Of a stretch of 64,000 bases of DNA, positions 34,267 to 42,847 are shown piece after piece. Numbering within the stretch: position 1 is the stretch's first letter; the number at the start of each line of letters is the position of its first letter. Under the pieces are notes generated by a model. The model saw only the letters and a list, made by a program, of their open reading frames with translations. It searched no databases and was not told where the DNA came from. The stretch comes from Micromonospora chokoriensis (GTDB lineage Bacteria > Actinomycetota > Actinomycetes > Mycobacteriales > Micromonosporaceae). The translations under genes and the position numbers were made by a program. The DNA lies in assembly GCF_900091505.1 (NCBI RefSeq), contig NZ_LT607409.1:3844001-3908000 (forward strand), in the 5' to 3' direction.

Positions 34267-35970
34267 TCAGAGGGTGAACACGAGCGTGGAGATGCTGCGC
34301 GCGCCCACGTTGATGGTGGCCTGTCCTCCGTTGACGCTTGTCGGTTGGCTGGCCGCGTTGGCGTTCTGCGAGGTGAGGTAGTGCTCGGCCCGCGTGACGT
34401 TCTGCGGGGCCTGGACGACGGCGTTGTTGACCGCGCTGTTCGAGCGGTTGAGGATGACCAGAGTGATCTTCCCGTCGCCCTGGTAGGCGGTGACCTCCAG
34501 CGGGGAGGCCTTGGAACTCTTCGTCAGGGCGACCCGCTGGTAGCCGGGGCGGACGTACTTGGAGTACTGGGAGAAGGCGTACCCGCGCTTGAGCGGTGCC
34601 CCCGCGACGGTGCCGTACGCGGACTCGCCGTCACCGATGAAGGAGTAGTAACGCTTGCCGTACCACCAGATGTAGGCGCTCCAGTTGGCCTCCATCGACT
34701 TGTGCACGGTGCGCATGATGTCGTCGAGGGTCTCGTTCCAGACCGCCGTGTTGGCCGGGTTGCCCCAGATGTTGGAGCCTCCGCCGTCGGCGGCGTGCAG
34801 GTTCCACTCGGTCATCCACACCGGCTTGTTGTGCTGCTGGGCGAGGTTGTAGGGCCGTAGCCGGCCGGCGTCCTCGGTGCCGTACAGGTGCCCGCCGATG
34901 TAGCCGATGTTGTTGCGGGCGGTCGAGTCGTTGAGGGTCGGGTCGGTGAAGTTGTAGTTCAGGTTCACCGCCTCGGCGACCATCAGCTTGGTGTTCTGCA
35001 CCTTCGTGCCCTGGTCGCGGACGAACGTGCGCAGCTCGGTGCCGCTCCAGTCCATCGAGTCGTAGTCCGGGTGCCAGTCCGGCTCGTTCTGCACCGAGGT
35101 CACGTCGATGGTCACACCCTGGCCGCGCATGTACTGCACGTAGCTGTTCAGGTGGTTGGCGTAGTCGTCGTAGTAGTCGGTCCGCAGCTTCCCGCCGTTG
35201 ACCCGGCTGTTGTTGGTCTTCCACGCCGCCGGTGCGGTCCACGGCGACGCGAGGATCTTCACGTTCGAACCAGCGGACTTCGCCGTCTTCAACGAGTTCA
35301 CGTGCGTCGCCCACTCGCTCGACACCGGCGACAGACCGGTCCGCACGATGGACAGACCCAACTGGTTGGCACCCATTCCGACCAGGGTCTGCGTCTCGGC
35401 CGTCGACCACGCGCTGCCCCAGATGGACTGCGCGGCCCCGAACCCGTCGACGGTCTGGTACCGGGTCGCGCTGTTCACCGTGATGTCCGCCGGCCCGTTC
35501 GGCGGCGGTGTCGTCGGCGGGGGAGTCGTCGGCGGGGGTGTGGTCGGCGCCGTGTCGCCGGTGCAGGCCACCCCGTTCAACGCGAAGCTCGTCGGAGCGG
35601 GGTTGCTGCCGCTCCACGAGCCGTTGAAGCCGAACGAGACCGTCGCGTTGGTCGCGATGCCCCCGTTGTAGGCGACGTTCCTCGCGGTCACCGCAGCGCC
35701 GCTCTGGGTCACCGTCGCGTTCCATGCCTGGGTCACCGTCTGACCCGCACCGTAGGACCAGGTCAGCGTCCAGCTCGACACCGCGTCGCCGAGGTTGGTG
35801 ATGGCCACGTTGGCCCCGAAGCCGTCCTGCCACTGCGACGACACACCGTAGTTCACCGAACAACCGGCGGCTGCCGCCCCGGCCGGCGGGGCCAGGGCGA
35901 CCGCCGTCGATGCCAGCAGGACGGCGCCGGCCGACACCAGGACGGCATTGGTCCTTCTTGGTCTTCTCAT
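34267..35970 (-). CDS. Secreted CBM2-GH30 xylanase
   Basis: A 567-residue secreted enzyme: signal peptide to about residue 35, a family-2 carbohydrate-binding module (CSVNYGVSSQWQDGFGANVAI, WNATVTQSG, CTGDTAP), a PTTPPP linker, and a GH30 catalytic domain. The acid/base is in SVQNEPDW and the nucleophile in WMTEWNLH; the layout resembles subfamily 8 glucuronoxylan xylanases. CBM2 would anchor it to cellulose or xylan. The ATG at 35970 is preceded by AGGAGGAG. A perfect CebR-type palindrome lies upstream at 36054-36067. It supplies oligosaccharides to the importers encoded at 7 and 21 kb. Confidence 0.9.
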   Translation of the reverse strand: MRRPRRTNAVLVSAGAVLLASTAVALAPPAGAAAAGCSVNYGVSSQWQDGFGANVAITNLGDAVSSWTLTWSYGAGQTVTQAWNATVTQSGAAVTARNVAYNGGIATNATVSFGFNGSWSGSNPAPTSFALNGVACTGDTAPTTPPPTTPPPTTPPPNGPADITVNSATRYQTVDGFGAAQSIWGSAWSTAETQTLVGMGANQLGLSIVRTGLSPVSSEWATHVNSLKTAKSAGSNVKILASPWTAPAAWKTNNSRVNGGKLRTDYYDDYANHLNSYVQYMRGQGVTIDVTSVQNEPDWHPDYDSMDWSGTELRTFVRDQGTKVQNTKLMVAEAVNLNYNFTDPTLNDSTARNNIGYIGGHLYGTEDAGRLRPYNLAQQHNKPVWMTEWNLHAADGGGSNIWGNPANTAVWNETLDDIMRTVHKSMEANWSAYIWWYGKRYYSFIGDGESAYGTVAGAPLKRGYAFSQYSKYVRPGYQRVALTKSSKASPLEVTAYQGDGKITLVILNRSNSAVNNAVVQAPQNVTRAEHYLTSQNANAASQPTSVNGGQATINVGARSISTLVFTL

Positions 35971-36053
35971 GAAGCTCCTCCTGAACGGTGGTGGTGTCCA
36001 CGCCTTCGGAGGGCTCGCCGTCCCGGCAAGATTCCATCGCTCATCGGACATAT

Positions 36054-36067
36054 TGGGAGCGCTCCCA
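36054..36067. promoter_or_regulatory. CebR-type operator upstream of the GH30 gene
   Basis: The perfect 14-bp palindrome TGGGAGCGCTCCCA is the operator used by CebR/CelR cellobiose-responsive LacI-family repressors in actinobacteria. It lies about 85 bases upstream of the xylanase start. The repressor gene is not in this window. Confidence 0.85.
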
Positions 36068-36369
36068 GCCTGGCGGTTGCCAGGAAGGTAGTTCATCCAA
36101 TGATCATTGTCAATGCCTTGGCTCTCTGGGTGGGGCGCTCGGCTGCGCCGTCGCGCAGATCGCCGCCGACCGCCAGCCGGCGACGGTCCACGTGAGACGC
36201 ACACCCCCGTATGCCACGGCCCAGCCGGGCACTGCGTACGTCAGGCCGTGGTCCGCCCGGCCGACGATCGGCATCGCTGTCGCGATGTCCCTGATCGTCG
36301 CGGCACGCAGGCGCGGTCGGCTCACGCGGGCAGGGGAGGGTGCTCCCTCGCGGGAGGGAGCGTCGGGTC
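36068..36369. other. Region without supported gene
   Basis: After the GH30 promoter I see no coding region with ribosome site or family features. One minus-strand frame ending at 36110 gives a short hydrophobic peptide (around VAYGGVRLTWTVAGW), but it has no convincing start. Confidence 0.5.
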
Positions 36370-36822
36370 TCAGACGAGCGGCCCCGAGTCCCGGCCCCGG
36401 TCGGTGCCGGTCGTCCCGGCGGCCCGGTCGTGGGCTCGACTCAGGATCGTCTCCGCCTCCCGGCGGGCGGCGGCCACGAGCTCCTCGGATTCGCGCTTCG
36501 CCTCGGCGCGGTGGTCGTCGGCCTGCTCCTCGGCGAGCCTGAGGATCTGCTCCACCCGGGGGGCCAGCCCGCTGAGGGTGGGCCGTTCGTAGAGCTCTCG
36601 CCGTGCGTCGCCCGAGGCGTCCGTGCTCGCGCGGTTCCCGTCGCGGTCCACCGTGCCCTGGGCGACCAGGTCGGGCGCGCTGTCGCCGATCAGGGAGAGG
36701 CCGACTCCGAGCGCGGCCACCGCGACCCCGGACCACAGCGCGGCCGTCCCCAGAGACGGCCCGACGGCCGCGCCGACGCCCAGTCCGACGATGAGGGCTG
36801 CTGTCTTGGCTGGTTTTCGCAT
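36370..36822 (-). CDS. Small membrane protein with coiled-coil tail
   Basis: A 150-residue protein: a basic N-terminus, two hydrophobic helices (residues about 8-45), then a hydrophilic region that becomes a long Glu/Arg/Ala helix (LRLAEEQADDHRAEAKRESE) typical of coiled coils in DivIVA- or DUF-type envelope proteins. Function not known. It is upstream of the MarR gene's end on the same strand, about 150 bases away, but no operon link is evident. Confidence 0.65.
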   Translation of the reverse strand: MRKPAKTAALIVGLGVGAAVGPSLGTAALWSGVAVAALGVGLSLIGDSAPDLVAQGTVDRDGNRASTDASGDARRELYERPTLSGLAPRVEQILRLAEEQADDHRAEAKRESEELVAAARREAETILSRAHDRAAGTTGTDRGRDSGPLV

Positions 36823-36972
36823 GGGACGTCCTCAGGGTTGCCGAAGGCGGGGTTCTCGGGTCCAGCATGCGAAGCCGGGTCAACCCACTGTTGCACGACA
36901 CGTCGGCGTCGACGCCCTCGGCGGGGTGGGCCGCAGGTGGTGGGGCCTCCGCGGTCGTGCGGCGGGTCCGAG

Positions 36973-37425
36973 TCACCCGGCTGGCTGCGCGGCCGGTGGC
37001 AGGACGCTGCGTACCGCGACGCAGGGGTCCGTCGCCGGCGCGGCGGCGTGGATCGCCTCGGCGGCGTGGGATGCGAAGTCGCGGAAGGCGTCGCGCTGAT
37101 CCTCGGGCCGTCCACCCAGCACGTGGTCCTCGGCGTGGGTGACCCGCCGCTCGGCCTCGAAGAGCGCCACACGTCCGCGGTCGGTGGCCACGATCCGGCG
37201 GGCGCGCCGATCCTGGGGGTCACGCTTGCGTTCGATGAGACCGGCGTTCTCCAGGTCGTCGATGACGTACGTCAGGACGGTGCGGTCGATGGCCAGGCGG
37301 GTCGCCAGGGCGCCCTGCGTGGGCACGTGCTCGTGGAGGTGTCGGCCGAGCCGCGGTTCCGAGCCGCCTGGAATGCGTGGGCGGACACTTACGTTGTGAG
37401 GCATACGATCTGCTGGACAGATCAT
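36973..37425 (-). CDS. MarR-family transcriptional regulator
   Basis: A protein of up to 150 residues with the MarR winged helix (TQGALATRLAIDRTVLTYVIDDLENAGLIERKRDPQDRR gives recognition helix and wing). The N-terminal dimerisation helix is shorter than usual, so the gene may be truncated or start differently. ATG 37425 gives the frame shown; ATG 37404 is also possible and would leave the palindrome GATCTG-N5-CAGATC untranslated. It faces the LLM/FAD fusion gene across 35 bases and very probably represses it. Confidence 0.78.
   Translation of the reverse strand: MICPADRMPHNVSVRPRIPGGSEPRLGRHLHEHVPTQGALATRLAIDRTVLTYVIDDLENAGLIERKRDPQDRRARRIVATDRGRVALFEAERRVTHAEDHVLGGRPEDQRDAFRDFASHAAEAIHAAAPATDPCVAVRSVLPPAAQPAG
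37407..37423. promoter_or_regulatory. Palindrome in the MarR/fusion-oxidoreductase promoter
   Basis: GATCTG-CTGGA-CAGATC, an inverted repeat spanning 17 bases at the divergent starts; suitable as a MarR operator. Confidence 0.55.
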
Positions 37426-37460
37426 AGTCTACGCAACATGACCACGGAGATGCTGACGCG

Positions 37461-39731
37461 ATGCCTGATTACGGTCACGAAATCCTGTTCGGGACGTTCC
37501 TGACCCCCAGTGCCCAGGACCCCGACCACGTGGTGGCGCTCGCCGAGCTGACCGAGGCGGCCGGCCTGGACCTCACCACCTTCCAGGACCACCCGTACAA
37601 CGCCGACTACCTCGACACCTGGACCCTGCTGAGCTGGGTCGCCGCCCGGACGGAACGGTTGCGGATCTCGGGAAACGTTCTCAGCCTTCCGCTGCGCCCG
37701 CCGGCCGTCCTGGCCAGGGCCGCCGCGAGCCTGGACCGGTTGTCCCACGGCCGGTTCGAGCTGGGCCTCGGCGCGGGCGCGTTCTGGGACGGCGTCGAGG
37801 GCATGGGCGCTCGCCGGCTGACGGCCGGGCAGGGCGTCGAGGCGTTGCGCGAAGCGATCGACGTCCTGCGCGGGGTCTGGGACGACGCCGCACCCGGGCC
37901 GCTGCGCCACGAGGGGACGTACTACCCGATCCCCGGCATGCGGCGCGGCCCCGCGCCGGCCCACGACATCGACATCTGGCTCGGCGCGTACCAGCCGAAG
38001 ATGCTGGCGTTGACCGGGCAGAAGGCGAACGGCTGGCTGCCGACGCTGGAGTACCTGCGGTCCCCGGACCGGGTGACGGCCAACCGACTCATCGACGAGG
38101 CGGCGGTCGCGGCGGGACGCGACCCGCGGCAGATCCGGCGGCTCCTCAACCTCTTCACCGTCGACGTCTCGGCACGCAGTCGCGGTTTCCTCCAGGGGCC
38201 ACCGGAGCAGTGGGTCGAGCAACTCCTCCCGCTGGTCGTCGAGGAGGGATTCAGCACCTTCCTGGTCGGCCGCGACGACCCGCGACTGATCCAGACCCTC
38301 GGGCAGGAGATCGCTCCGGCGCTACGCGAGGCGGTCGCCAGGGAGCGCGCGGCGACCGTGCCGGACGCCGGCCGGCCCGCCGCGGTCGTCGCCCGGTCCG
38401 AGCGCCGTCCGGGACTGGACCGCCAGGCGCTGCCGGCGTCGCTGGCCGCCCGGACCGTCGAGCCGGGCGACCGGGAGTACGAGGGTGTCCGCCACACCTA
38501 CAGCTACCAGGGGGCGCCGGCCCTGGTGATCCGTCCGCAGAGCGCCGCCGAGGTCGCCGAGGCCGTGTCGTACGCGCGGACGCAGGACGTGCCCCTGTCG
38601 GTGCGCAGTGGCGGGCACGGCATCAGCGGCAGGTCGACGAACGACGGCGGAATCGTCATCGACATGTCGAGGATGAACAGCGTCGAGGTGCTCGACCGGG
38701 CGAGTCGTCGGATCCGGTTGGAGCCGGGTGCCCGGTGGGGGCAGGTGGCGCAGGCGCTCGCCCCGTACGGCCTGGCGATGAGCTCGGGTGACTACGGTGA
38801 CGTGGGTGTCGGTGGTCTCGCCACCACCGCGGGCGTCGGATACCTGGCGCGCAAGTACGGTCTGACCATCGACCACGTCGTCGCCGCCGAGATCGTCACC
38901 GCGGACGGTCGCCTGCTCCGCGTGGACGACGAGCATCACCCCGACCTGTTCTGGGCCATCCGTGGCGCCGGCGGCAACGTCGGAGTCGTCACCGCCCTCG
39001 AACTGGAGGCGTACGAGGTCGACAAGGTGGTCTTCGCTCAGCTCGTCGCCGACGCGACCGACACCGCGCAGCTGCTCCGCCGCTGGGGTCGACTCGTCGA
39101 GGACGCGCCCCGGGAGCTGACGAGCTTCCTGTCCCTCTTCCCGGGCCGTCGGGGCGATCCGCCGATGGCCCAGGTCACCCTGGTCTACGCCGGTGACGAC
39201 GTCGAGGCGGCCCAGTCCGCCCTGAGCCCGTTCCTGGAGATCGGACCGATCCTCGATCAACAGGCGCAGCTCGTGCCGTACCCGGCGATCGTCGCCCCGC
39301 CGGGCAACCAACATCGAGGTCAGGGACTGCGCGACACCCGCAGCGGCCTGTCGCACCACATCACCCCGGAGGTGGCGGACCTGATGGCCCATATGATCAA
39401 TTCCGGCGACGTGATGATCATGCAGGTCCGGTCCGTCGGCGCGGCGGTCAACGACGTGGCACGCGACGCGACCGCGTACCCGCACCGGGACCAGAACTTC
39501 TCGGTGCTCGCCGCCACTGTCGAGGACCGCAGGCCCCAGCTCGACAAGCTGTGGGCCGAGCTGTACCCGCACCTCGACGGCCTGTATCTCAGCTTCGAGT
39601 CCGACACCGACCCGGCGCGACTGCTGGACGCCTGGCCCGAGCCCACCCTGAGTCGACTGCGCGCCGTCAAGGCCACCTACGACCCGGACAACGTCTTCAA
39701 CCGCAACTTCCCGATCCCCCCGGCCGGCTAG
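37461..39731 (+). CDS. Fusion: luciferase-like (LLM) flavin oxidoreductase + FAD-linked oxidase (BBE type)
   Basis: A 756-residue fusion. Residues about 5-295 form a luciferase-like monooxygenase barrel (FGTFLTPSAQDPDHVV, RFELGLGAGAFWDG, IDIWLGAYQPKMLALTGQ), a fold that uses FMNH2 or F420. Residues about 340-756 form a PCMH-type FAD oxidase: RSGGHGISGRS with the histidine used for covalent FAD attachment, GDVGVGGLATTAGVGYLARKYG, and the BBE tail TYDPDNVFNRNFPIPP. The second attachment cysteine of berberine-bridge enzymes seems absent (GDYGDVGVGG in its place), so FAD is probably held by one bond. The MarR gene divergent from it suggests induction by a small hydrophobic compound. Substrate unknown. 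Confidence 0.87.
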   Translation: MPDYGHEILFGTFLTPSAQDPDHVVALAELTEAAGLDLTTFQDHPYNADYLDTWTLLSWVAARTERLRISGNVLSLPLRPPAVLARAAASLDRLSHGRFELGLGAGAFWDGVEGMGARRLTAGQGVEALREAIDVLRGVWDDAAPGPLRHEGTYYPIPGMRRGPAPAHDIDIWLGAYQPKMLALTGQKANGWLPTLEYLRSPDRVTANRLIDEAAVAAGRDPRQIRRLLNLFTVDVSARSRGFLQGPPEQWVEQLLPLVVEEGFSTFLVGRDDPRLIQTLGQEIAPALREAVARERAATVPDAGRPAAVVARSERRPGLDRQALPASLAARTVEPGDREYEGVRHTYSYQGAPALVIRPQSAAEVAEAVSYARTQDVPLSVRSGGHGISGRSTNDGGIVIDMSRMNSVEVLDRASRRIRLEPGARWGQVAQALAPYGLAMSSGDYGDVGVGGLATTAGVGYLARKYGLTIDHVVAAEIVTADGRLLRVDDEHHPDLFWAIRGAGGNVGVVTALELEAYEVDKVVFAQLVADATDTAQLLRRWGRLVEDAPRELTSFLSLFPGRRGDPPMAQVTLVYAGDDVEAAQSALSPFLEIGPILDQQAQLVPYPAIVAPPGNQHRGQGLRDTRSGLSHHITPEVADLMAHMINSGDVMIMQVRSVGAAVNDVARDATAYPHRDQNFSVLAATVEDRRPQLDKLWAELYPHLDGLYLSFESDTDPARLLDAWPEPTLSRLRAVKATYDPDNVFNRNFPIPPAG

Positions 39732-40114
39732 AGGATGCCCGACAGGTAGTCCCGACGTCGCTGCGGTGCGAACTTCTCGGTCGCGTACCGCAGCATGACC
39801 CGGGGCATGACGCGGTAGCGGCGGAGCAGGAACTCATCCTCCGCCGCCGCCCGGTCCCGGTTGCCCACCTCGCGCAACGACCTCAGCCGCTCCTCGTGCA
39901 CCTCACCGTGCAACAGGTCCGTCGTCTCCACCAGCGAGAGGTCGCGCCAGTACCGGGCGGGAACCCGACGCTGGTCCGGCACGGCGACGCCGATGGCCCG
40001 GTCGCCCTGGCCGTAGCCGTCGGGGACCATCTGCAGGAATCGACTCGACGCCTCGGCGCGACGTGGGTCGGCGAGGCTGGCGAGATCTCGACGGACGTCG
40101 ACGCTCGTGCCCAT
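39728..40114 (-). pseudogene. DNA alkylation repair (AlkC/AlkD-like) gene with internal deletion
   Basis: A 128-residue frame. The first 80 residues match the start of DNA alkylation repair HEAT-like glycosylases (SSRFLQMVPDGYGQGDRAIG, VPDQRRVPARYWRDLSL, LLHGEVHEERLRSL) and the last 48 match their end (LREVGNRDRAAAEDEFLLRRY, MPRVMLRYATEKF, RRRDYLSGIL). The roughly 100 residues normally in between, including the DNA-binding helices around the catalytic Asp, are missing without a frame change. It is therefore likely inactive. Its stop overlaps the stop of the fusion gene tail to tail. Confidence 0.75.
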
Positions 40115-40279
40115 GACGTGCACGCTGCTGCGACCGGCGGTGGTCACGGTGCCGCTCCCGCGGCTCCCCGCCCTCGGTCGCCACGTCGGACAGCGCACCC
40201 CCAGCAGAGTGTCAACGGCCGGGTCGCGGGTAGGAGTCCGTGTCAGGCCGAGGCACAGCCAGAGGATTGGACTTCGACG

Positions 40280-40990
40280 ATGCGGCCAACCATGAGTCCC
40301 GCCGAGGCGTTGGCCGAGTTGGGCCGGGTCAGACTGGACGAGGCGAGCCTCGACGACACGCTTCGTCACGTCGCCGAACTCGCCAAGCGCAGCATCAGCG
40401 GCGCTCGGGAGGTGTCGGTCACCCTGGTCCGGGGCGAGACGGGTTGGACCGCGGCCTCCACCGGAGACCTGGCCCGCGAACTGGACGAGTGGCAGTACAC
40501 GCAGCACCGGGGCCCGTGCCTCGACGCCTCCGCCAGCGGTGACACCATCTCCCTGCCGGACCTGGCAGCCGAGCAGCGCTGGCCGGAATGGGCCGGTGTG
40601 GCCCGTGCCGCCGGAGTGGGGAGTTCGCTGTCGATCGGGCTGCCGATCCAGAGGTCGGTGGTCGGCGGGCTCAACGTCTACGGCGGCGCGGCGAACGCCT
40701 TCGTGCCGTCCTCGATCGCGGCGGCGGAGGACTTCGCCACCTACGCGGCGGTGGCCCTGGCCAACGCCCAGCTGTACGAGGACGCCGCAACCCTGGCAGA
40801 GCAGATGCGGGAGGCGATGCGCAGCCGGGCGGTGATCGAACAGGCCAAAGGGATCATCATGGGGGACCGGCGGTGCTCGCCGGAGGAGGCGTTCGCCCTG
40901 CTGTCGAAGGTCTCCCAGGACACCAACCGGAAGGTACGCGACGTCGCGGCGGCTCTCGTCGAGCAGGCGGTCCGGGGCGAGCGCCGGTGA
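40280..40990 (+). CDS. GAF-ANTAR protein
   Basis: A 236-residue cytoplasmic regulator: a GAF sensor domain (residues about 25-155, with LDEWQYTQHRGPCLDA and IGLPIQRSVVGGLNVYG) and a C-terminal ANTAR RNA-binding domain (SRAVIEQAKGIIMGDRRCSPEEAFALL). ANTAR proteins bind dual hairpins in leader RNAs and prevent termination; in actinobacteria the GAF-ANTAR pairing is common in stress and signalling. The ligand is unknown. ATG 40280 chosen because the GAF N-terminal helix starts soon after; the ribosome site (AGAGGA) is somewhat far. Not obviously in an operon. Confidence 0.88.
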   Translation: MRPTMSPAEALAELGRVRLDEASLDDTLRHVAELAKRSISGAREVSVTLVRGETGWTAASTGDLARELDEWQYTQHRGPCLDASASGDTISLPDLAAEQRWPEWAGVARAAGVGSSLSIGLPIQRSVVGGLNVYGGAANAFVPSSIAAAEDFATYAAVALANAQLYEDAATLAEQMREAMRSRAVIEQAKGIIMGDRRCSPEEAFALLSKVSQDTNRKVRDVAAALVEQAVRGERR

Positions 40991-41015
40991 GCAGGGGCCT
41001 GGTCGAGGACGCCGT

Positions 41016-41042
41016 GGGCCGCCCGCACGGTGCGGGCGGCCC
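41016..41042. terminator. Terminator between convergent GAF-ANTAR and hemerythrin genes
   Basis: GGGCCGCCCG / CGGGCGGCCC stem with CACGGTG loop, followed by TTC, between two convergent stop codons. Confidence 0.8.
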
Positions 41043-41059
41043 TTCGACACGTCCCTGGG

Positions 41060-41641
41060 TCAGCTCGCCGAGGGCCTGCGCATCGCGTCGCGTACCCGGT
41101 CGATGACCGCCAGCGCGGGACCGGCGGCCAGGTTGGCCTTCGCCGACTGGGCGCTCGGGTGTGGGCGGGTCGGCGCGGACGCCTCCGCCGTCCGCACGGA
41201 AGGGGCGAGGCTGCGCAGCCGCTCCGCCGGAACGTGCTGACGGAGCTGGGGGAACTCGTAGCGCTCCTCGTGACGTGCGTGCGTCAACACGGCGTCGCGT
41301 AGCAGGATGATGCCGGTGTCGAAGCCGTCGGCGTCCACGCCGCCGGAGATCAGTGCCTGCAACGTCTCCTTCGCCTGCCGCTCCTCGTCGAGGCGGTCGT
41401 CCACCATCGCGTCGCCGCCCCCGCCGGGCAGTGTCCGGGCGAGGGGGTGGACGACCTCCTCCTCGGCGGTCTCGTGCGCGGCGAGGAGCTTGACCAACTC
41501 GTCGAACGAATCCCGACGGGTGTCGCCGGTGCCGCCGATGACCAGCAGGAAGAGCTGTTCGATCTGCGCGTGCTGGGCCAGCAGCAGGTCGACCACGTCC
41601 TCCTCGGCGCCCGGCGTGGTCGGGGCGTCGGTGTCAGGCAT
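41060..41641 (-). CDS. Hemerythrin HHE-domain protein
   Basis: A 193-residue protein with hemerythrin HHE cation-binding motifs: LLLAQHAQIEQLF, LLAAHETAEEEVVHPLA, and THARHEERYEFPQL, each with His/Glu ligands for a di-iron centre. Such proteins bind O2 or NO or sense oxidants. The C-terminal 50 residues are a Pro/Ala-rich tail. Its ATG overlaps the stop of the ferritin-like gene by eight bases. Last gene of a three-gene operon with a STAS protein and the ferritin-like protein. Confidence 0.85.
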   Translation of the reverse strand: MPDTDAPTTPGAEEDVVDLLLAQHAQIEQLFLLVIGGTGDTRRDSFDELVKLLAAHETAEEEVVHPLARTLPGGGGDAMVDDRLDEERQAKETLQALISGGVDADGFDTGIILLRDAVLTHARHEERYEFPQLRQHVPAERLRSLAPSVRTAEASAPTRPHPSAQSAKANLAAGPALAVIDRVRDAMRRPSAS

Positions 41642-42847
41642 GGCTGCCGCCCGCGGACCGCAGCGCCTCGACCGGGTGCGGCCCCTCGGTCTCGATGCGG
41701 TACTCGTCGCCGAAGCGTTCCCGGTGCAGGTCGATGACCTGCTCGCTCGGCGGCTTCTGGCCGTCGTGCAGTTGTTGCTGCATCCACTCGAAGCGCTCGT
41801 GCGCCTCCCGGACATAGCCCTCGCCGAGCTTCGTCACGTCCATCTGGGTGCCGAGCAGGTGCCGCAGGTAGTCCTTGTTGGGTTCGAAGGTCAGCGGCTC
41901 CGGCAGACCGGCGCTGCCGACGACCTCCTCCGGTTCCCGGCCGTCGTGCTGGCGCAGCAGGTCGGCGGCCTGCTGGAGGTGAGCCAGCTCCATCTGCAGG
42001 TGCAGCTCCCAGATCGCCTTGATCCGGGGGTCGCTCTCCTGTTCAAGGAAGGAGTAGTAGAGCCAGCACTCGTTGTACTCGTGGGTGAGCAGCCGCTCCC
42101 ACCAGTTCTCGCCCGGGTCCAGCAGGGACTCGTAGTGGGTGACGTGCTCCTGCTCGATCAGGCTGATCTCCTGGTAGAGCTGGCGCGCGATCGGTTCCAT
42201 GTACTGCGGCCCGACGTTCATGTAGTAGAACATCACCTGCTGCTCGGCCGAGAGGATCGTCAACGCGTGCAGCTTGGAGCGCGGGTCCACCGAGTTGCGG
42301 TCGTACGGGGTGCGTACCTCGTCGAAGGGGTGCCGGTGCTCCTGGACGGTCGGACGGCCGGCATCACCTCGGTGAGACCGTCGACGATCTTCTCCGCCTT
42401 GCGTCGCTCGACCATCTCGTAGAGGTTGGCGTAGCGGTACAGGTGGTCGAAGTCCTCCAGCACGCCGAACTCGTACGCCTGCTTGAGGTAGGGGTCCGGT
42501 TCGTGTCGGGCCACCCAGGCGGTGAGGTCCACCGCCACCTGCTCGTAGCCGAGCGTCGTCTCCAGCACGCTGGCGACGCCGGGAAGCAGCCAGTTCACCA
42601 CCCGCTGTTGCTGGCTCTCCACGTAGCGCACGTAGGCGAGTTGTCGGCGGACCTCCTGGTCCGGGCAGTTGCGGGCGAACTGGTGCTGGAAGTTGATCGC
42701 CTCGACCTCGATGCCGTTCATCGTGATGATCCGGCACCGGGTGTACGGGTCGACCGCCTCCGGGTCGATCGGTTCGACGTTCAGTTCACGCCAGTTGCGG
42801 ATCTGGCTCTCGAGTGGGATTCCTTTGTGGTCCAGTGGATTGAACAC
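41634..42847 (-). pseudogene. Ferritin-like protein gene interrupted by a one-base frameshift
   Basis: Two frames make up one protein of about 403 residues. The first runs from ATG 42847 (GAGGAGAGACG upstream) through MFNPLDHKGIPLESQIRNW to IVDGLTEVMP; the second continues from GRPTVQEHRHPFDEV to HPVEALRSAGGSHA. The phase changes near 42355-42365, where one extra base would restore MPGRPTVQ. Glu/His-rich helices (IEVEAINFQHQFARN, QEISLIEQEHVTHYESLL, ELHLQMELAHLQQAADLL) look like ferritin-like diiron four-helix bundles. Function unknown. The overlaps with STAS and hemerythrin neighbours show that the whole was once one operon. Either a real inactivation or a sequencing error. Confidence 0.75.
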
